Part shown: piece by piece, positions 42,004-53,959 of the stretch
How positions within the stretch are numbered: position 1 is the stretch's first letter
Layout of the letters: each line of letters starts with the position of its first letter
Assembly (NCBI GenBank): GCA_963920525.1
Contig: OY986438.1
Span: forward strand, 72,734,346-72,798,345
Source of the DNA: Dichetophora obliterata
Taxonomy: Eukaryota > Arthropoda > Insecta > Diptera > Sciomyzidae
Direction: 5' to 3'
DNA: 64,000 nt
The notes under the pieces: generated by a model
Seen by the model: the letters and a program-made list of their open reading frames with translations, nothing else
The model's database searches: none
Told to the model about the DNA's origin: nothing
Made by a program: the position numbers and the translations under genes

Positions 42004-43439
42004 AAGCAACTTAATATATTTATGTAAAGATAACTAAAAATAGAGTAGAATAGAATAGATAAAGTAATAAGAAATAATAGATTTAATGATTTAAGGAGAT
42101 AAAGTATTTAAATATAGCATGTTTGAAGCTAATTCGTGGGGCAGTTTGTTTTAAAGAGTTAGGCCATGTATTTCACATTCTAACGGTGCTGAAAAAAAAG
42201 AACCTACTACTGTTCAGATATTGTACCCAAGGAACAACAGAGTTAGTTGACCGTTGTGATTGGAAAAATTGCAATTTTACATAAAGATACTCAGGGCTTT
42301 GTGAGTACATTAGCTTATGTAAAAATAAAATGTTTCGAATATTTAAATACTAAGATAAACTACAGCCAAGAATACTTTTACTTTGTATAGAAATATGGTC
42401 ATAGCGATAAACTCCATACACATACCTAGCCACACTATTGATGGCTACCAAAAGCTTTTGCTGTGACTGTGAATCAAGCTGACTATTCAAGGAGGAAAAA
42501 TTTATTTATTTCACGTCTTCAGTCCGACACAACTGAATAACTTTCCCTTGTATAATAAATAATGTTTACTAAAATATAGTTTAAGTACAATAAACATATT
42601 GTCTGAGCCGTACTATAAAAATTTCTTACTTTTTTACAGTCTGTAATCTTAGTTTTTTAAAAATTCTTAGATATTTTTAGAGCGAAATGAATTAAAAAAA
42701 AATGGTTGACTTTTTATTTTACTCAATATAACACCTAAACAACAATACAGAGTACCCAATGGGGTAAAATAACTCGATTTTAAAATTTAAAATTTTCCTG
42801 TCCAGGTTCTTATAAAATTTCATGGTGACTTGTAGCACTGGATCACTCAATTGATTCATTGTGATTTAAACAGGTTAGTGTTTATACTTTACTGATCACC
42901 GGATTATTTGTCCGGATGATCTAACTTTGTAAATTCAGTATTTATTATATATTATAGATTTATAAACGAAGTTGCAATTTGGGCATGCAAGGCAACCCTT
43001 CATTGAGCCTGATAACTTCTAAATCTAATTAATTTGAAGAAAAATTTCAGAAATTTTAAACAATTTTGTTGGTTAATTTTATAAAATTTTCAGTATTTTT
43101 AATCATTACAAGCATCTTCTTAATATTTGGTCATGCTGACCCAATCTAATAGTTATTTAAAATTATTTTACTGAATTATTCTTGGTTTTTTGAAAACTTT
43201 AAAAATATTTTGATATCGGAAAATTAAAAAATATGGTTTAATTTTTGTTGATCTACTCAATTTAATCTAGATAATATTTTAAAGTGTTCACTATAGTAAA
43301 ATAATCGATTTTAAAATGAACATTTTCTTGACCCGTTCTTTTTATTATGATGTTCGCTATGTATAACAGGATTGCCCCTTACAAATGAATTTACTTTTTT
43401 TATGTATTAATTTGCCGGTTAAAAAATAGGTTTCTCCAA
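42004..43439. other. AT-rich non-coding stretch
   Basis: Two degenerate direct repeats around GGGTAAAATAACTCGATTTTA (42760) and ATAGTAAAATAATCGATTTTA (43290), each followed by an ATTTTC block. No gene. Confidence 0.35.
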
Positions 43440-43440
43440 A

Positions 43441-43690
43441 GAGCAAATTTATGCAAGCCTTGCGGATTGCATAGAATACGTAATAAATATTCTTGACGTT
43501 AGTGACGATATTTTATTGTTGGATGATTTAAATCTGCCTGACTTGAAATGAGAATCTTCAAACGATGATACATACTTTTGTGCATCTAATTCCAAGAAAA
43601 GCCAAGAGCATTTATTTGTTGACAATATATCGCACACTAAATACAAAACAGTCACAACTCAAAATTTTCTAAAATCGACTTTTTGTTATA
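43441..43690 (+). pseudogene. Small LINE endonuclease-like remnant
   Basis: A + frame reads YASLADCIEYVINILDVS then ILLLDDLNLPDLK and a stop; ILLLDDLNLPD resembles the conserved GDFNLPD block of LINE endonucleases with the Gly lost. Too short for more. Confidence 0.3.
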
Positions 43691-44996
43691 AATAAATTCA
43701 CAATACACATCTCTTACTACTGCAAATGTCTTTATTATCACTTTCTTCTTTGGCTGAAAAAATGCCAAATGATGTTCTAAATAAAATGACATGTTACATA
43801 TAGTGTTTTATTTTAAGTTGTGGCAGTTTTGTTGAAAGAAGTGAAAAAAATTATCGAGTATTATTTTTAATTGTGCTCCTATAGCTGAAAAAATTAAGTT
43901 AAATTGAATGTGTTATTTTGATATGTTTCATTTTAGTTGAAATAATTTTGATTAACATTAGTTTTATCCAAAATTTACATGTTAAATAGATACGAGCACT
44001 GCCATTTGTTTATTCATGATTGGTTATTGTTGTGAAACAGCGTGCAGCAGTGAAATTTTTTAATTGTAGAGTGCCTCGTGCCTTTTGACGACTTAATTTG
44101 TTTATTTTTTGTTTTGTTTAAATTTTTAAAAAATTTAAAATTTTCAAAGAAAAAAAAAATAAAAAACACATATTTTAATCAATAATTCTGCAAAGTTCTA
44201 CAATAAAAAGTTAAAGTCACGTGATAACTTTATTCTTCAGCAGACTATTTTGACCAAATAAGAATTTTGATTTTTTTAGTAGTTATTTCTAATCAAGCCA
44301 AAAAAAAATTGAGTTTTGTTTATTTTATTTTATCAACCAGTATATATTTAGAATAAAATCAATTTAATGTTCTTCTCAAAAAAAATTTTTAGAAGGTCGC
44401 AAAGTTTTAAATTCAACTATTTGACAAATTTTTAATTTTTTTATGCATACAATTTTTGAATATTTTTGAATATTAATGAATTGTGTAAAAATTGTTGGTA
44501 ACCAGAATAAAATTCGAGATTATGCTCGCTATATTCCGAAAGGCTACCTCTTTCAGACGTAAGGAAAAAGGACATTCAAGATCTGGCAAATAGAAACCAT
44601 ATCCCAAAAAGCTCCTATGAGACGTATTATAAAAACATAATGAATAATACATTCAAATTTAAAACTAAAATAACATTTTTAATATTAAATTTTTGTAATG
44701 AGTTAAGCAATATTTTTCTTTTAATACTGTATTTAATATTTTTTTTTGTTTTGTTATAAAATACTAACAATACTAATAATAAAAACAAATATTAATTAAT
44801 GTTTCTTGCGAATTTTCTTATTTCTTACTGCATGGTATCAGCTGAGGAATGGATTTTTTAAAAATAAAATAGGGATGTCGGAAAAACATCGATACATCGA
44901 AAATATCGATGTTTTGCTTCGATCGAAAATTATCCACTCGATGTATAAATAGTCGATGCATCGATGCATCTATGTTTTCTGAAAGCTGGCATCTAG
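43691..44996. other. AT-rich stretch ending in ATCGAT-rich sequence
   Basis: 44873-44975 starts TAGGGATGTCGG and is rich in CATCGATAC/ATCGATG inverted motifs, probably a MITE end. Nothing else recognised. Confidence 0.35.
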
Positions 44997-45280
44997 TAGG
45001 GATGTGCAACTGCCAGCAAAAGTCGACTTCGACTTTCTCAATTGTTGAAAATGTAAAAGTCGACTAATCGACTTTTTAACCTTTAGAAGTCGACTTTTCA
45101 ACTCTTTTCGACTTTTTTAAAATATTTTTGCACCGCTTTTGTAGGGCAGTTAAAAAGCAAATGATTCAATATGAAAAGTGTGTTTTATTGTTAAAAATAA
45201 ACAAAAACATGGTACTTCAGTAAATAAATAAAATACAAAAAACAAAAAATTTCGATTTCAATTCTTATATAGATAGTCAG

Positions 45281-46224
45281 TCAATGAATAATTTTTTCCA
45301 GGTAATGGGAAAAGGGAGAATTAATTTTCAAGATAAAGTTTAAGAACATTTTGGAAATTTTTAATGCAAATTTCCTCATTAACCGTCGATATTTATGAAA
45401 GTAAAAAATTTGACGTCTCTATCTGCTATCTTCCGCTATCTCCGCTAGCATCAAGTCCAAAAGTGTCTTGGCTGGCAGGGATGCACTAGATGCACTATGC
45501 GCTTCGAAGAGAGTGCGCATCTACTGGGTCCCTAGCCACCATGGCATTGAGGGAAACGAGATGGCAGATGGTTCAGCAAAGGAAGGCGCTGGGCTGGAAT
45601 CAGAACTCGCCGAACATGTACTTACTCCGCTACAAGAGTTGTACAAGAACCTCGAAAGAAGAGCCACACTAGCAGTAGATGGAGAGATACGACATCGTGC
45701 AAGATCTGCTGCAAGAAAATCATGTGCAATGCACAATGCGAAAAACGACCTCTGTTCATCTGCACGCCCGCGCAAAGATTGCAGGACACTAGTGGGCATG
45801 CTCACTGGTCACTGCATGACGGCAGCCCACGCGAGGAAGCTTGGCATCAACACGGATGACAACTGCAGGAATTGCAAGGAACCGGGCACAGTGGAGACCC
45901 TGGAGCACCTACTATGGACATGCCCCGCCCTACTTGATCGAGACTAAAATGCCTAGGCTCATAGATATTCCCGTCGCTAAAAGATGTAGCCAGGGTGTCT
46001 CTGGAATCCCTCCTAAGGTTTGCAAACTCAACGCAAATCTTTAAAGACTTTTAAATAAACACAAAGGTTCCTTTTGTTCGCTACCGGTACCACTAAGGAC
46101 CTGAGCTGGTCTATGTGAGCCTTCACGAAGGCATCCGGTTTAACCTAATCTAACCTATCTGCTATCTTAAAAATGAAAACTGCCTTTTCCCGATTTCCCA
46201 AAAAAAATTATTCATAATTGGGCT
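45281..46224. mobile_element. CCTATCATGAATAA-family MITE (copy 2) split by a LINE fragment
   Basis: The left half (45281-45418) and right half (46169-46224) match the family seen at 3352-3564. The gap is exactly the LINE insertion with its target duplication. Confidence 0.65.
45433..46154 (+). pseudogene. 5'-truncated LINE: RNase H domain and C-terminal zinc knuckle
   Basis: Flanked by a perfect 14-bp duplication CTATCTGCTATCTT (45419-45432 and 46155-46168). The open frame (to 45947) reads VRIYWVPSHHGIEGNEMAD (C-terminal RNase H block), then a C-terminal CRNCKEPGTVETLEHLLWTC zinc motif, as in I/R1/jockey-type LINEs with an RNase H. The end of the protein is frameshifted after 45947. The 3' end is a CTAATCTAAC run, not poly(A). 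Confidence 0.85.
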
Positions 46225-46384
46225 AAATATCAAGGCCTTACCGCCGAATTAACGTTAGCGTTATAAACCAAATTTTACAAGAGAAACATTTTGCCATTTA
46301 AAAATTTATTTCGAAAAAGTGGCGCTTACGTTAATTCGGCGGTTAGTGCTCGACATATTTGTGCACAAATGAATGCACAATTAA

Positions 46385-46808
46385 AGGAACCACATGTATT
46401 CACCAGCTGAACGTAGAAAAACCAACATTTTAAGATGTTCTGCCGAAAGCATGTTTATCAATTGGTTCGCTATGAGACCAGCATGAGAACATAACCTTTC
46501 GGATGGCACCGAAGTTGCAACAATTGATAAATATTATTTTTCTACGGCACAAACAAAAGGAAATTCAGTTTTCATGCATTTCCTGACATCAAGAGGATTT
46601 TTATTAAGTTTACGAACAACAGCTGGGCTAGCCAGATAAAGGCAATCTGAGTGGGCATCCCTTCAACTTCATCAGGTTTAGAGTCCATGTTTGTTTTAAA
46701 CACCTCATCCAAAAAACATAATATGTCACTGTTATCGGATTCTTGATTATTAGATGTCGATGCCACTATCACAACATCTTCATTTGAAATTCTTGCTTGT
46801 CTCATCAC
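46385..46808 (-). pseudogene. hAT transposase remnant (C-terminal dimerisation domain)
   Basis: A minus open frame (46808-46572) with acidic Ser/Asn-rich sequence is followed downstream, after frameshift and stops, by YLSIVATSVPSERLCSHAGL and a final leucine-rich end (about 46385-46530). The ATSVPSER block is the hallmark of the hAT dimerisation domain. Inactive. Confidence 0.75.
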
Positions 46809-47137
46809 GGCATTCTCGAAATCACCTAAATGGAAGGAGCGAGAAGGTAATTTTGCAGTAATTATTTATGTACGCTGCTTACCAAGGTGAAAGGTTGCTT
46901 GAAAACACTTACGGACATTTTGAAATGCGTGCTTTTTGAACCTAGGATCTAGAAGTGTTAAAGAAGCGTATGGTTTTACACATTCAATATTGTAAATTTT
47001 TTTGTGATTTCAATGGCAAGCACTCGTTTTTAATTCTTGCCAATTTGACTTAAAGCAGAACATTCCTCTGTTTTCTATAATAAAAAATTAATCCATTTGA
47101 GCGTAGTTTGAATATTATGAATATATATTTGTATTAA

Positions 47138-47660
47138 CAGCCCTATTTTGGCAAAGTAACAATTGTTACACAATATTCTATGTAATATTTCTATGTGTTT
47201 GTTGTAAAATAAATAAACTGGCCATTTCAGCCCTTGGAAGGACTTTGACCTAGCTTCTATTGATCAATTGTGTTGTGCGTGTTATTAAATGTTTGATCAC
47301 AAATGATCGAGAACTGGACCTACGTGTTAAATGCCGACTCCGAACGGCTTATGTTCTCAAGAAGCTCTACATGGCAATTTTTACTCTCTGAGGTTTGCCA
47401 TTGTCTGCAGAGAGGTGACGACCGAACAGAAAAATTAATTAAATTGAAAAAACTTTCTGTCTGAGCTGGAATTGAACCCGGGCTACCGCAGTTCTTTAGC
47501 TTAGGGGCCACGCTACGGCCCACTAGGCTACGGCGGCCACCACATGTGTTTGTTGTAATGTTTTTTTTTTTTCAAAACAAAATTTGAAGCCCAAAAATAA
47601 TAAATTTTGATAAGATTTTGTCACCTGCTTTTCAAATAGTGACAATTTCATTAAAACATT
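47138..47660. mobile_element. CAGCCCTATT-family MITE split by a SINE
   Basis: Starts CAGCCCTATTTTGGCAAAGT like the 264-bp MITE at 15642, continues to 47210, and resumes after the SINE at 47559. The right inverted end is missing. Confidence 0.65.
47211..47543 (-). mobile_element. tRNA-derived SINE
   Basis: Flanked by a 15-bp duplication ATGTGTTTGTTGTAA (47196-47210 and 47544-47558). On the minus strand it begins with a tRNA-like head carrying A box TAGCCTAGTGGGCC and B box GGGTTCAATTCC, followed by a non-tRNA body and an A/T-rich tail. Pol III promoter boxes look intact. Confidence 0.85.
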
Positions 47661-48135
47661 TTATTAAGCGTGTAACGTAATCAGATTATACACTATTGCT
47701 CTGTCACACTTCCAATTACAGTCTCTTTTTTTTAATTTTGCCGACCACTATTTTGCATTTATCAAATCACGAGTTGTCAACGCAGCTTTATTTGTTGTTA
47801 AACAGCTATTTCGTTTATTAGTTTAAGGAAGACAGTTCTCAGATAAGCGTTAAGGTTTTTGATTCGCATAAAATGAAAAAAGTCGAAAGTAAAAGTCGAC
47901 TTTCGACTTTTTTCAATATCAGAAAGTCGATTGCCAAAAGTCGAAAATTATCAAGAAAAAGTCGACTTTCGACTTATTTCGACTTCGACTTGCACATCCC
48001 TAAACTCTAGTACATTGAACCGACGCACTATGGGGTATTTGATCGATTTAAGCGGCAAAAATTATTTTATTGAGTTAAAATATTCTAATCGTGTATGTCT
48101 TTTTATTTTTGATATCAATAACCCTGTACAAACAT

Positions 48136-48391
48136 TGGGTCATGCATGACCCACCTGAGCTTTTTTTTAGGTGAACATTTAAATTGTTTTGTTGAAAAAA
48201 TTGTATTTAATTATGGTAGTTTACTGATTTTTTTAAATCCTTAGAACTGTCCGACCAATGGGTCACATATGACCCACTTCTACATTTCCTCAAGTAGAAT
48301 TAAAACTGATTTTATTGGGGAAAATAGTATTAAGGGATGCTTGTTTTACTTATTTTGAACCTCTATTAATCTTGGGTCTTTTATGACTCTC
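48136..48391. repeat. Spaced palindromes TGGGTCATGCATGACCCA
   Basis: A perfect 18-bp palindrome at 48136-48153, a near-perfect one at 48259-48276 (TGGGTCACATATGACCCA) and a decayed third near 48373-48391, spaced 114-123 bp in AT-rich DNA. They could be sites for a dimeric DNA-binding protein or ends of a tandem repeat. Confidence 0.5.
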
Positions 48392-48675
48392 TTTATTTTC
48401 AATTAAAAATTAAAATTAAGTTTTTAATGCATTGTAAGCAAACATGTTTTTTTTTTCTTTTTTTTTAGTTTTTTATGATATTCTCAAGCCCATATCTTTG
48501 CAAGTAAGATAATTATTATTGTATATCAGAAAAAGCGTTTAAAACTTTATTAGGATTATACAAAAGGTAAAAAAAGGTAATTAAAAAGTAAAGAATTATT
48601 TTTTTTTATTATTTTTACTTTTTGTTTTATGAATTTTATTAGTTGACCTTTAAGTATTTCGTTGTTGTATATATA

Positions 48676-49046
48676 TGTGGTGCTCTGTTACATCACTACA
48701 TAGAGTAAATCTCTACATTCTATTTTACCTTTTCGTTACATTGATACTTACCTTTAGTTACATTAATACTTACCTCTCCTGACGTTGATTTTTATCATAA
48801 CTTACATTTCACTTACCTTGATTTATCATTAATAACGTATAATATCATTTTAGCAATTATTGAAAATACTTACACTTGTCTATAAAACACTTGTTATAAA
48901 AAAAACATTTTGAATTGTATTCATTTATTATATTTTCAGAAATTTTCATTTTGAAAATTTCAGTTGTAAAAATATTCCCAAATAAAAAAGTCATAAAATA
49001 AAAAATTGTTTGAATAAAATAAATAAAAAAAAACCTTCGCACCAAA
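48676..49046 (+). repeat. 5' LTR
   Basis: See element entry. Near-identical to the 3' LTR apart from the missing tandem unit and a few substitutions. Confidence 0.88.
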
Positions 49047-49909
49047 ACTGGCGATCCTAAAACGAACCACATCAAGACCTTTCAAAAAGAATTTATTACG
49101 ACACAAACGCTTCGTTTGGGTCAGCAACAAAGTGACACCAATTCTGCTAAACAGTCCCAAGCAAACTCTAATGGCAACAACTCACTAACAGAAATTGGCA
49201 CTACATCAGCAGATGGCTTAGTTAATGAGAATCGGCCAAATCAAACACGTTCGACAACCGATACGTTACCAACAAGAGCTACGCCAACGCCCACTACACC
49301 TACTGTTGACACAGCTACAGCAGCACCAGCAACTGCTTCTGCACCAAGAACAGCAGCCACAGATAAATCAGCAGCAGGCACAACATTATCCGCCAACGCC
49401 ACCTTAAGTTCCTCCTCAGTCGTCACTACCGCCGGTGCCAAAACAGCTACAACCACAGCTGCAACAACAACACCAACAGCGCTCCAACAACTGACAACAT
49501 CGCTCAGTTCACCAACTGCAACTACCACGCCAACAACAACAGCGTTTATAACAACAACAACAACAAAAAGAGCAACAACAATAACAGCAGCTATAACAAC
49601 AACAACGAAAAGAGCAACAACAACAACGTCGGCAGCAACAACAATTTTTTATATTTTGTAAAAATCTACCTATATTTATTTTTTTGACATTTATAAAATT
49701 TTTTTTTTCAGGTTGCGTATCATTATAGATTACCACGAGGCACACAACGTAGCTTCTAAAACGGACTTTAGACGATAGGGTCGTAAGAAACCTTTCGTCT
49801 CACTTTCGTAGGCACTACACTACACTAGGGACATAGGTACACTAAAAAAAAGGGAAGAGTTAGGATTTTCAAGCTTAAAAAAATAGTAGAAGCAAATCTA
49901 GAGGGAAGA

Positions 49910-50794
49910 ATGCTACGAACACCCCCACACACACCCCTTACTCCACACCCACCCTTTACTCCACACACCGGAGAGGGAGATAACACACCATTCATAGACT
50001 TTGAGACTAAACCTCTCACACCGCTAACACAAATACACACGGTTGCGGTAAAATTACCTACATTCTGGACGAGTTGTTCAGACGCTTGGTTCGCATATGC
50101 GGAAATACAATTCCAAGCGAAAGGAATTACAGTTGATAAGACTAAATACGAATACCTGGTAACATCGTTACCACAAGAAGTCATAGTCACTGTGCTAGAC
50201 TTTATGCAAAAACCGCCAACACAAAACACATACGAAGGGCTTAAAAAGACATTGCTCGATAGATTTTCACTGAGCGAAAACAAGCGATTTGATAAAATCC
50301 TTTCGGATTCTGAGATGGGTGACCAAAGGCCATCTCAGTTCTATCGGTCACTTCTTCTACTAGCTGGATCAACAGTTAGTGGCGATTTAATTTACAAATT
50401 ATGGTTACGCAAGTTGCCAAAAAGTTTAAATATCGCCTTGACCGGGTCCGGACACAGAGAACTACTCTTAAAACTAGCAGACGATTTATGGGAAGTCATG
50501 ACTGGTAGTGAAATTTCTACCATGTCTAAAAAGCCAGCTTCCGGCTCAGAAGAAGTAATGGCGATTACCCAACGTTTCGCGGAGACCACGTCTAAAATTT
50601 TAGAAAACTTTACACTGGAGGTACAAGAACTGAGAAGTGAACTTCTAGAAGAGAAGTGTCACAACAAAGACCGGCCAACTGGGTTTGTAGGTACCACTAC
50701 AAATTTGGCAGAGCGGCCAGACGATGCGCACAACCATGCGCGTATGTTCACGGCATCCACACCAAACCACAATACACCAAACACATTAAACTAA
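49910..50794 (+). CDS. Gag-like polyprotein of the gypsy element
   Basis: 294 codons from ATG 49910. The N-terminus is Pro/Thr-rich (TPHTPLTPHPP is typical of the leader), then a conserved capsid-type domain: VKLPTFWTSCSDAWFAYAE, QAKGITVDKTKYEYL, LKKTLLDRFSLSENKRF and GDQRPSQFYRSL. This pattern is usual for Gag of arthropod Ty3/gypsy elements. No CCHC knuckle is seen at the C-terminus. The frame is intact. An upstream Thr/Ala-rich open stretch (49116-49661) is low complexity and not included. Confidence 0.8.
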   Translation: MLRTPPHTPLTPHPPFTPHTGEGDNTPFIDFETKPLTPLTQIHTVAVKLPTFWTSCSDAWFAYAEIQFQAKGITVDKTKYEYLVTSLPQEVIVTVLDFMQKPPTQNTYEGLKKTLLDRFSLSENKRFDKILSDSEMGDQRPSQFYRSLLLLAGSTVSGDLIYKLWLRKLPKSLNIALTGSGHRELLLKLADDLWEVMTGSEISTMSKKPASGSEEVMAITQRFAETTSKILENFTLEVQELRSELLEEKCHNKDRPTGFVGTTTNLAERPDDAHNHARMFTASTPNHNTPNTLN

Positions 50795-53484
50795 GAAACA
50801 CCATCATTGCAACGGCTAATGATGGGAGTTATATAACACTAACACGCCGTTTATTCATATTTGACAAGGACAATAACTTAAATTTCTTAATCGACAGTGG
50901 CGCTGAAGTTTCCGTATTGCCATTCTCCAAATTCAAAATTTATAAAAAATCTGATTTGACACTCCAAGCTGCTAACGGCACAGCAATATCGACTTACGGA
51001 AAAAAATTGTTAAACGTAAATTTAAAACTCAGACGAGAATTCCCTTTCAATTTCATAAGCAGATATTACAAGACCTATCATTGGCGCAGACTTTCTTACC
51101 AAATATGGACTTCTAATAGATCCAAAACACAGAAAACGCATTGACCCACTTACAAAATTATCCGTCAACGCAATTTCGAGATATTCCGAAACACAATTAC
51201 CAAAACTATTTACACTCAACTATAAATACACACAGTTACTCAAACAATTCCCTTCACTCTTCACAGAACCAGATTACACTGCACCAATCAAACACAAAAT
51301 AGTACACCACATAGTTACAGAAGGACAGTTACCATTCACACGACCACGACGTTTAGACCTATCAAAATTAAAAATCGCAAAACAAGAATTCGACTTTCTA
51401 GTCAAGTCAGGAATTTGTAGACCGTCCGACTCGAAAACCTCTTCTCCACTACACCTCGTAGCCAAACGCGAACCAAATGACTGGAGACCATGTGGCGACT
51501 ACAGACGACTGAACGCTTTTACTGTACCTGACCGTTACCCTTTACCACATATACACGACTTTTCCATCAACTTACACAACACAAACTTTTATTCAAAAAT
51601 TGACCTGGTCAGAGCCTATCACCAGATACCGATGGCTCCTAGCGACATCCACAAAACAGCCTTAACAACACCTTTCAGAATGTTCAGATTTCTCCGAATG
51701 CCTTTCGGCTTGAGAAATTCAGCACAGACATTCTAAAGATTTATACACGAAGTCTTACAGGGACTAGATTTTATTTTTGTTTAGTTAGACGACATACTTA
51801 TAGCTAGCGAGACCGAGACAGAACACATAAAACACTTAACACAAGTTTTCCAAAGACTTTCAGAATACGGCTTAAACATTAAATCTAACAAATGCACTTT
51901 TGGAGAATCAGACATAAACTTCCTCAGTTATAACATTTCTAAACAAGATATCCGACCTTCAGAAGAACGTACACAGTGCATACGAGACTACCCACAACCC
52001 ACCACAGTAAAACAAATACAAAAATTCATAGGCGTGACAAATTACTACCACCGTTGTATCCCAAAACTCGCACACATGCTAGGCCCAATTTATTACATAG
52101 TCACCGTAGCATCAAAAACAAAAAACAAACAGTAACACTGGACAGAGAACACACTACAGGCATTTACAACAATCAAAGATAGTTTTGCAAAGGAAACACT
52201 ACTCAATCACATCAGTAGTAATGCAAAATTATCGATTGCCGTAGACGCATCAAACACAGCCATTGGTGGCGTTTTACAACAACAGAATAACGGTACACTA
52301 GAACCATTAGCCTTTTTCTCAACAAAGTTATCAAAGTCAGAAACGAAGTACAGTACATTCGACAGAGAATTACTAGCCATATACTTAAACATCAAACACT
52401 TTAGACACTACCTAGAAGGAAACAATTTTACGGTATACACAGATCACAAACCACTGATTAACGCTATACATTCACAAACAGAACGCAGTCCCAGACAAAC
52501 AAGACACTTAGAATACATTGCACAATTCACACATGACAATAAACACATTAAAGGTTCAGAAAACACTGTAGCAGATTCACTTTCACGAGCTGAAATAGAA
52601 GCTTTTGCCTGCACAGACATCAACCTGAGAACACTACACAAAGAACAGAACACAGACACAGAATTGCAAGATATACTAAATAGCCACAGATACAAGCTCG
52701 AACAGATACTCGTACCGGTACTCAACATTAAAATTTGGTGCGAACAGAAAAATTCTTTAACACGACCTTACATACCACAGACTTTACGAAAACAAGTATT
52801 CGAACAACTACACAACATAGCACATCCTGGTACACGAGCTTCACGGCGACTACTTACACAAAGATATTTCTGACCGAATATGAATACACACGTTAAAAAA
52901 TGGGCACAAGAATGCGTTAGATGTCAACGCTCAAAAATACACAAGCACACGAAGACAACACCACACAAAATCAGCATACCACACGGCCGTTTCGAACATA
53001 TCCACGTTGATATAGTCGGTCCTTTGCCAATTTCAAAAGGGTTACCAACTCAGCGTCGCCAGCTGAGATGGTCTTTGGCCAGTCGCTCAGATTACCGAAA
53101 CAAATAGTAATTCGCAACAATGAAACTGTAAACCCTTCAGAGATGCTTCCAAAAATCAAAAAAGTAGTCGAAAACAAACAATCACACATTTCACACCATA
53201 ACACAAAATTCCAACAACACGTTCCTTAGGAACTCAACACTTGTAAATTTGTCTTCGTTAGAAACGACACCATACACAGCAAGCTCAAGGAACCCTATGA
53301 TGGACCTTTCGAAGTAATCAACCGAAACCCAAAATACTTCACAATACTCAAAAATAACACACATACTACAGTTAGTTTAGACCGTTTAAAACCAACATCA
53401 ACCAATACAGACACAAAAACTACAACACAATCTAAAAGAAAAGTAAATTTTAACTTACTCAGAAATACAACAAGATTCATTTGA
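50656..53484 (+). pseudogene. Pol of the gypsy element: protease, RT, RNase H, gutted integrase
   Basis: Overlaps the end of gag in another frame. Protease LIDSGAEVSVLP (about 50890-50925). RT from about 51340: [45 protein letters not shown], then stops in the RT around 51735 and 51784 just before LDDILIAS (YxDD region). RNase H with AVDASNTAIGGVLQQ, STFDRELLAIY and VYTDHKPLINAI. Integrase HHCC zinc region near 52800-52960 (HPGTRASRRLL, CVRCQRSK), then VDIVGPLPISKG with the first catalytic Asp, after which the frame jumps straight to the C-terminal SPAEMVFGQSLRLPK. The rest of the DDE core is deleted, so the integrase cannot work. Confidence 0.88.
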
Positions 53485-53497
53485 GGAGGGGGAATAA

Positions 53498-53913
53498 TGT
53501 GGTGCTCTGTTACATCACCACATAGAGTAAATCTCTACATTCTATTTTACCTTTTCGTTACATTGATACTTACCTTTAGTTACATTAATACTTACCTTTT
53601 CGTTAAATTGCTACTTACCTTTAGTTACATTAATACTTACCTCTCCTGACGTTGATTTTTATCTTAATTTACATTTCACTTACCTTGATTTATCATTAAT
53701 AACGTATTATATCATTTTAGCAATTATTGAAAATACTTACACTTGTCTATAAAACACTTGTTATAAAAAAAACATTTTGAATTGTATTCATTTATTATAT
53801 TTTCAGAAATTTTCATTTTGAAAATTTTAGTTGTAAAAATATTCACAAATAAAAAAGTCAAAATAAAAAATTGTTTGAATAAAATAAATAAAAAAAACAA
53901 ACTTCGCACCAAA
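53498..53913 (+). repeat. 3' LTR
   Basis: See element entry; 416 bp, directly after the polypurine tract. Confidence 0.88.
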
Positions 53914-53959
53914 TATATATTGTTTTGGCTCTAGGTCTGCGATTCAATAAATAATAAGA

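Larger units (their letters stand above)
44997..48002. mobile_element. Decayed hAT element with TAGGGATGTGCAA ends and nested insertions
   Basis: Inverted ends TAGGGATGTGCAA (44997 and inverted to 48002), followed on both sides by GTCGACTT-rich subterminal repeats. Flanks GCATCTAG and AACTCTAG share 5 of 8 bases. It contains a hAT dimerisation-domain remnant (46385-46808), a MITE split by a LINE fragment, and a second MITE split by a SINE. Confidence 0.65.
48676..53913 (+). mobile_element. Ty3/gypsy LTR retrotransposon, defective
   Basis: LTRs at 48676-49046 (371 bp) and 53498-53913 (416 bp) begin TGTGGTGCTCTGTTACATCA and end CTTCGCACCAAA; the 3' LTR has an extra unit of about 45 bp (GATACTTACCTTTAGTTACA type). 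Target duplication TATA (48672-48675, 53914-53917) in a TATATA run. A primer-binding-site-like TGGCGATCC follows the 5' LTR, and the polypurine tract GAGGAGGGGGAA precedes the 3' LTR. Gag is open; pol is broken. Confidence 0.92.

Noticed and set aside
49116..49661. Thr/Ala-rich 181-codon frame in the gypsy leader
   Set aside because: Low-complexity CAA/ACA repeats keep all frames open. The real gag starts at 49910.
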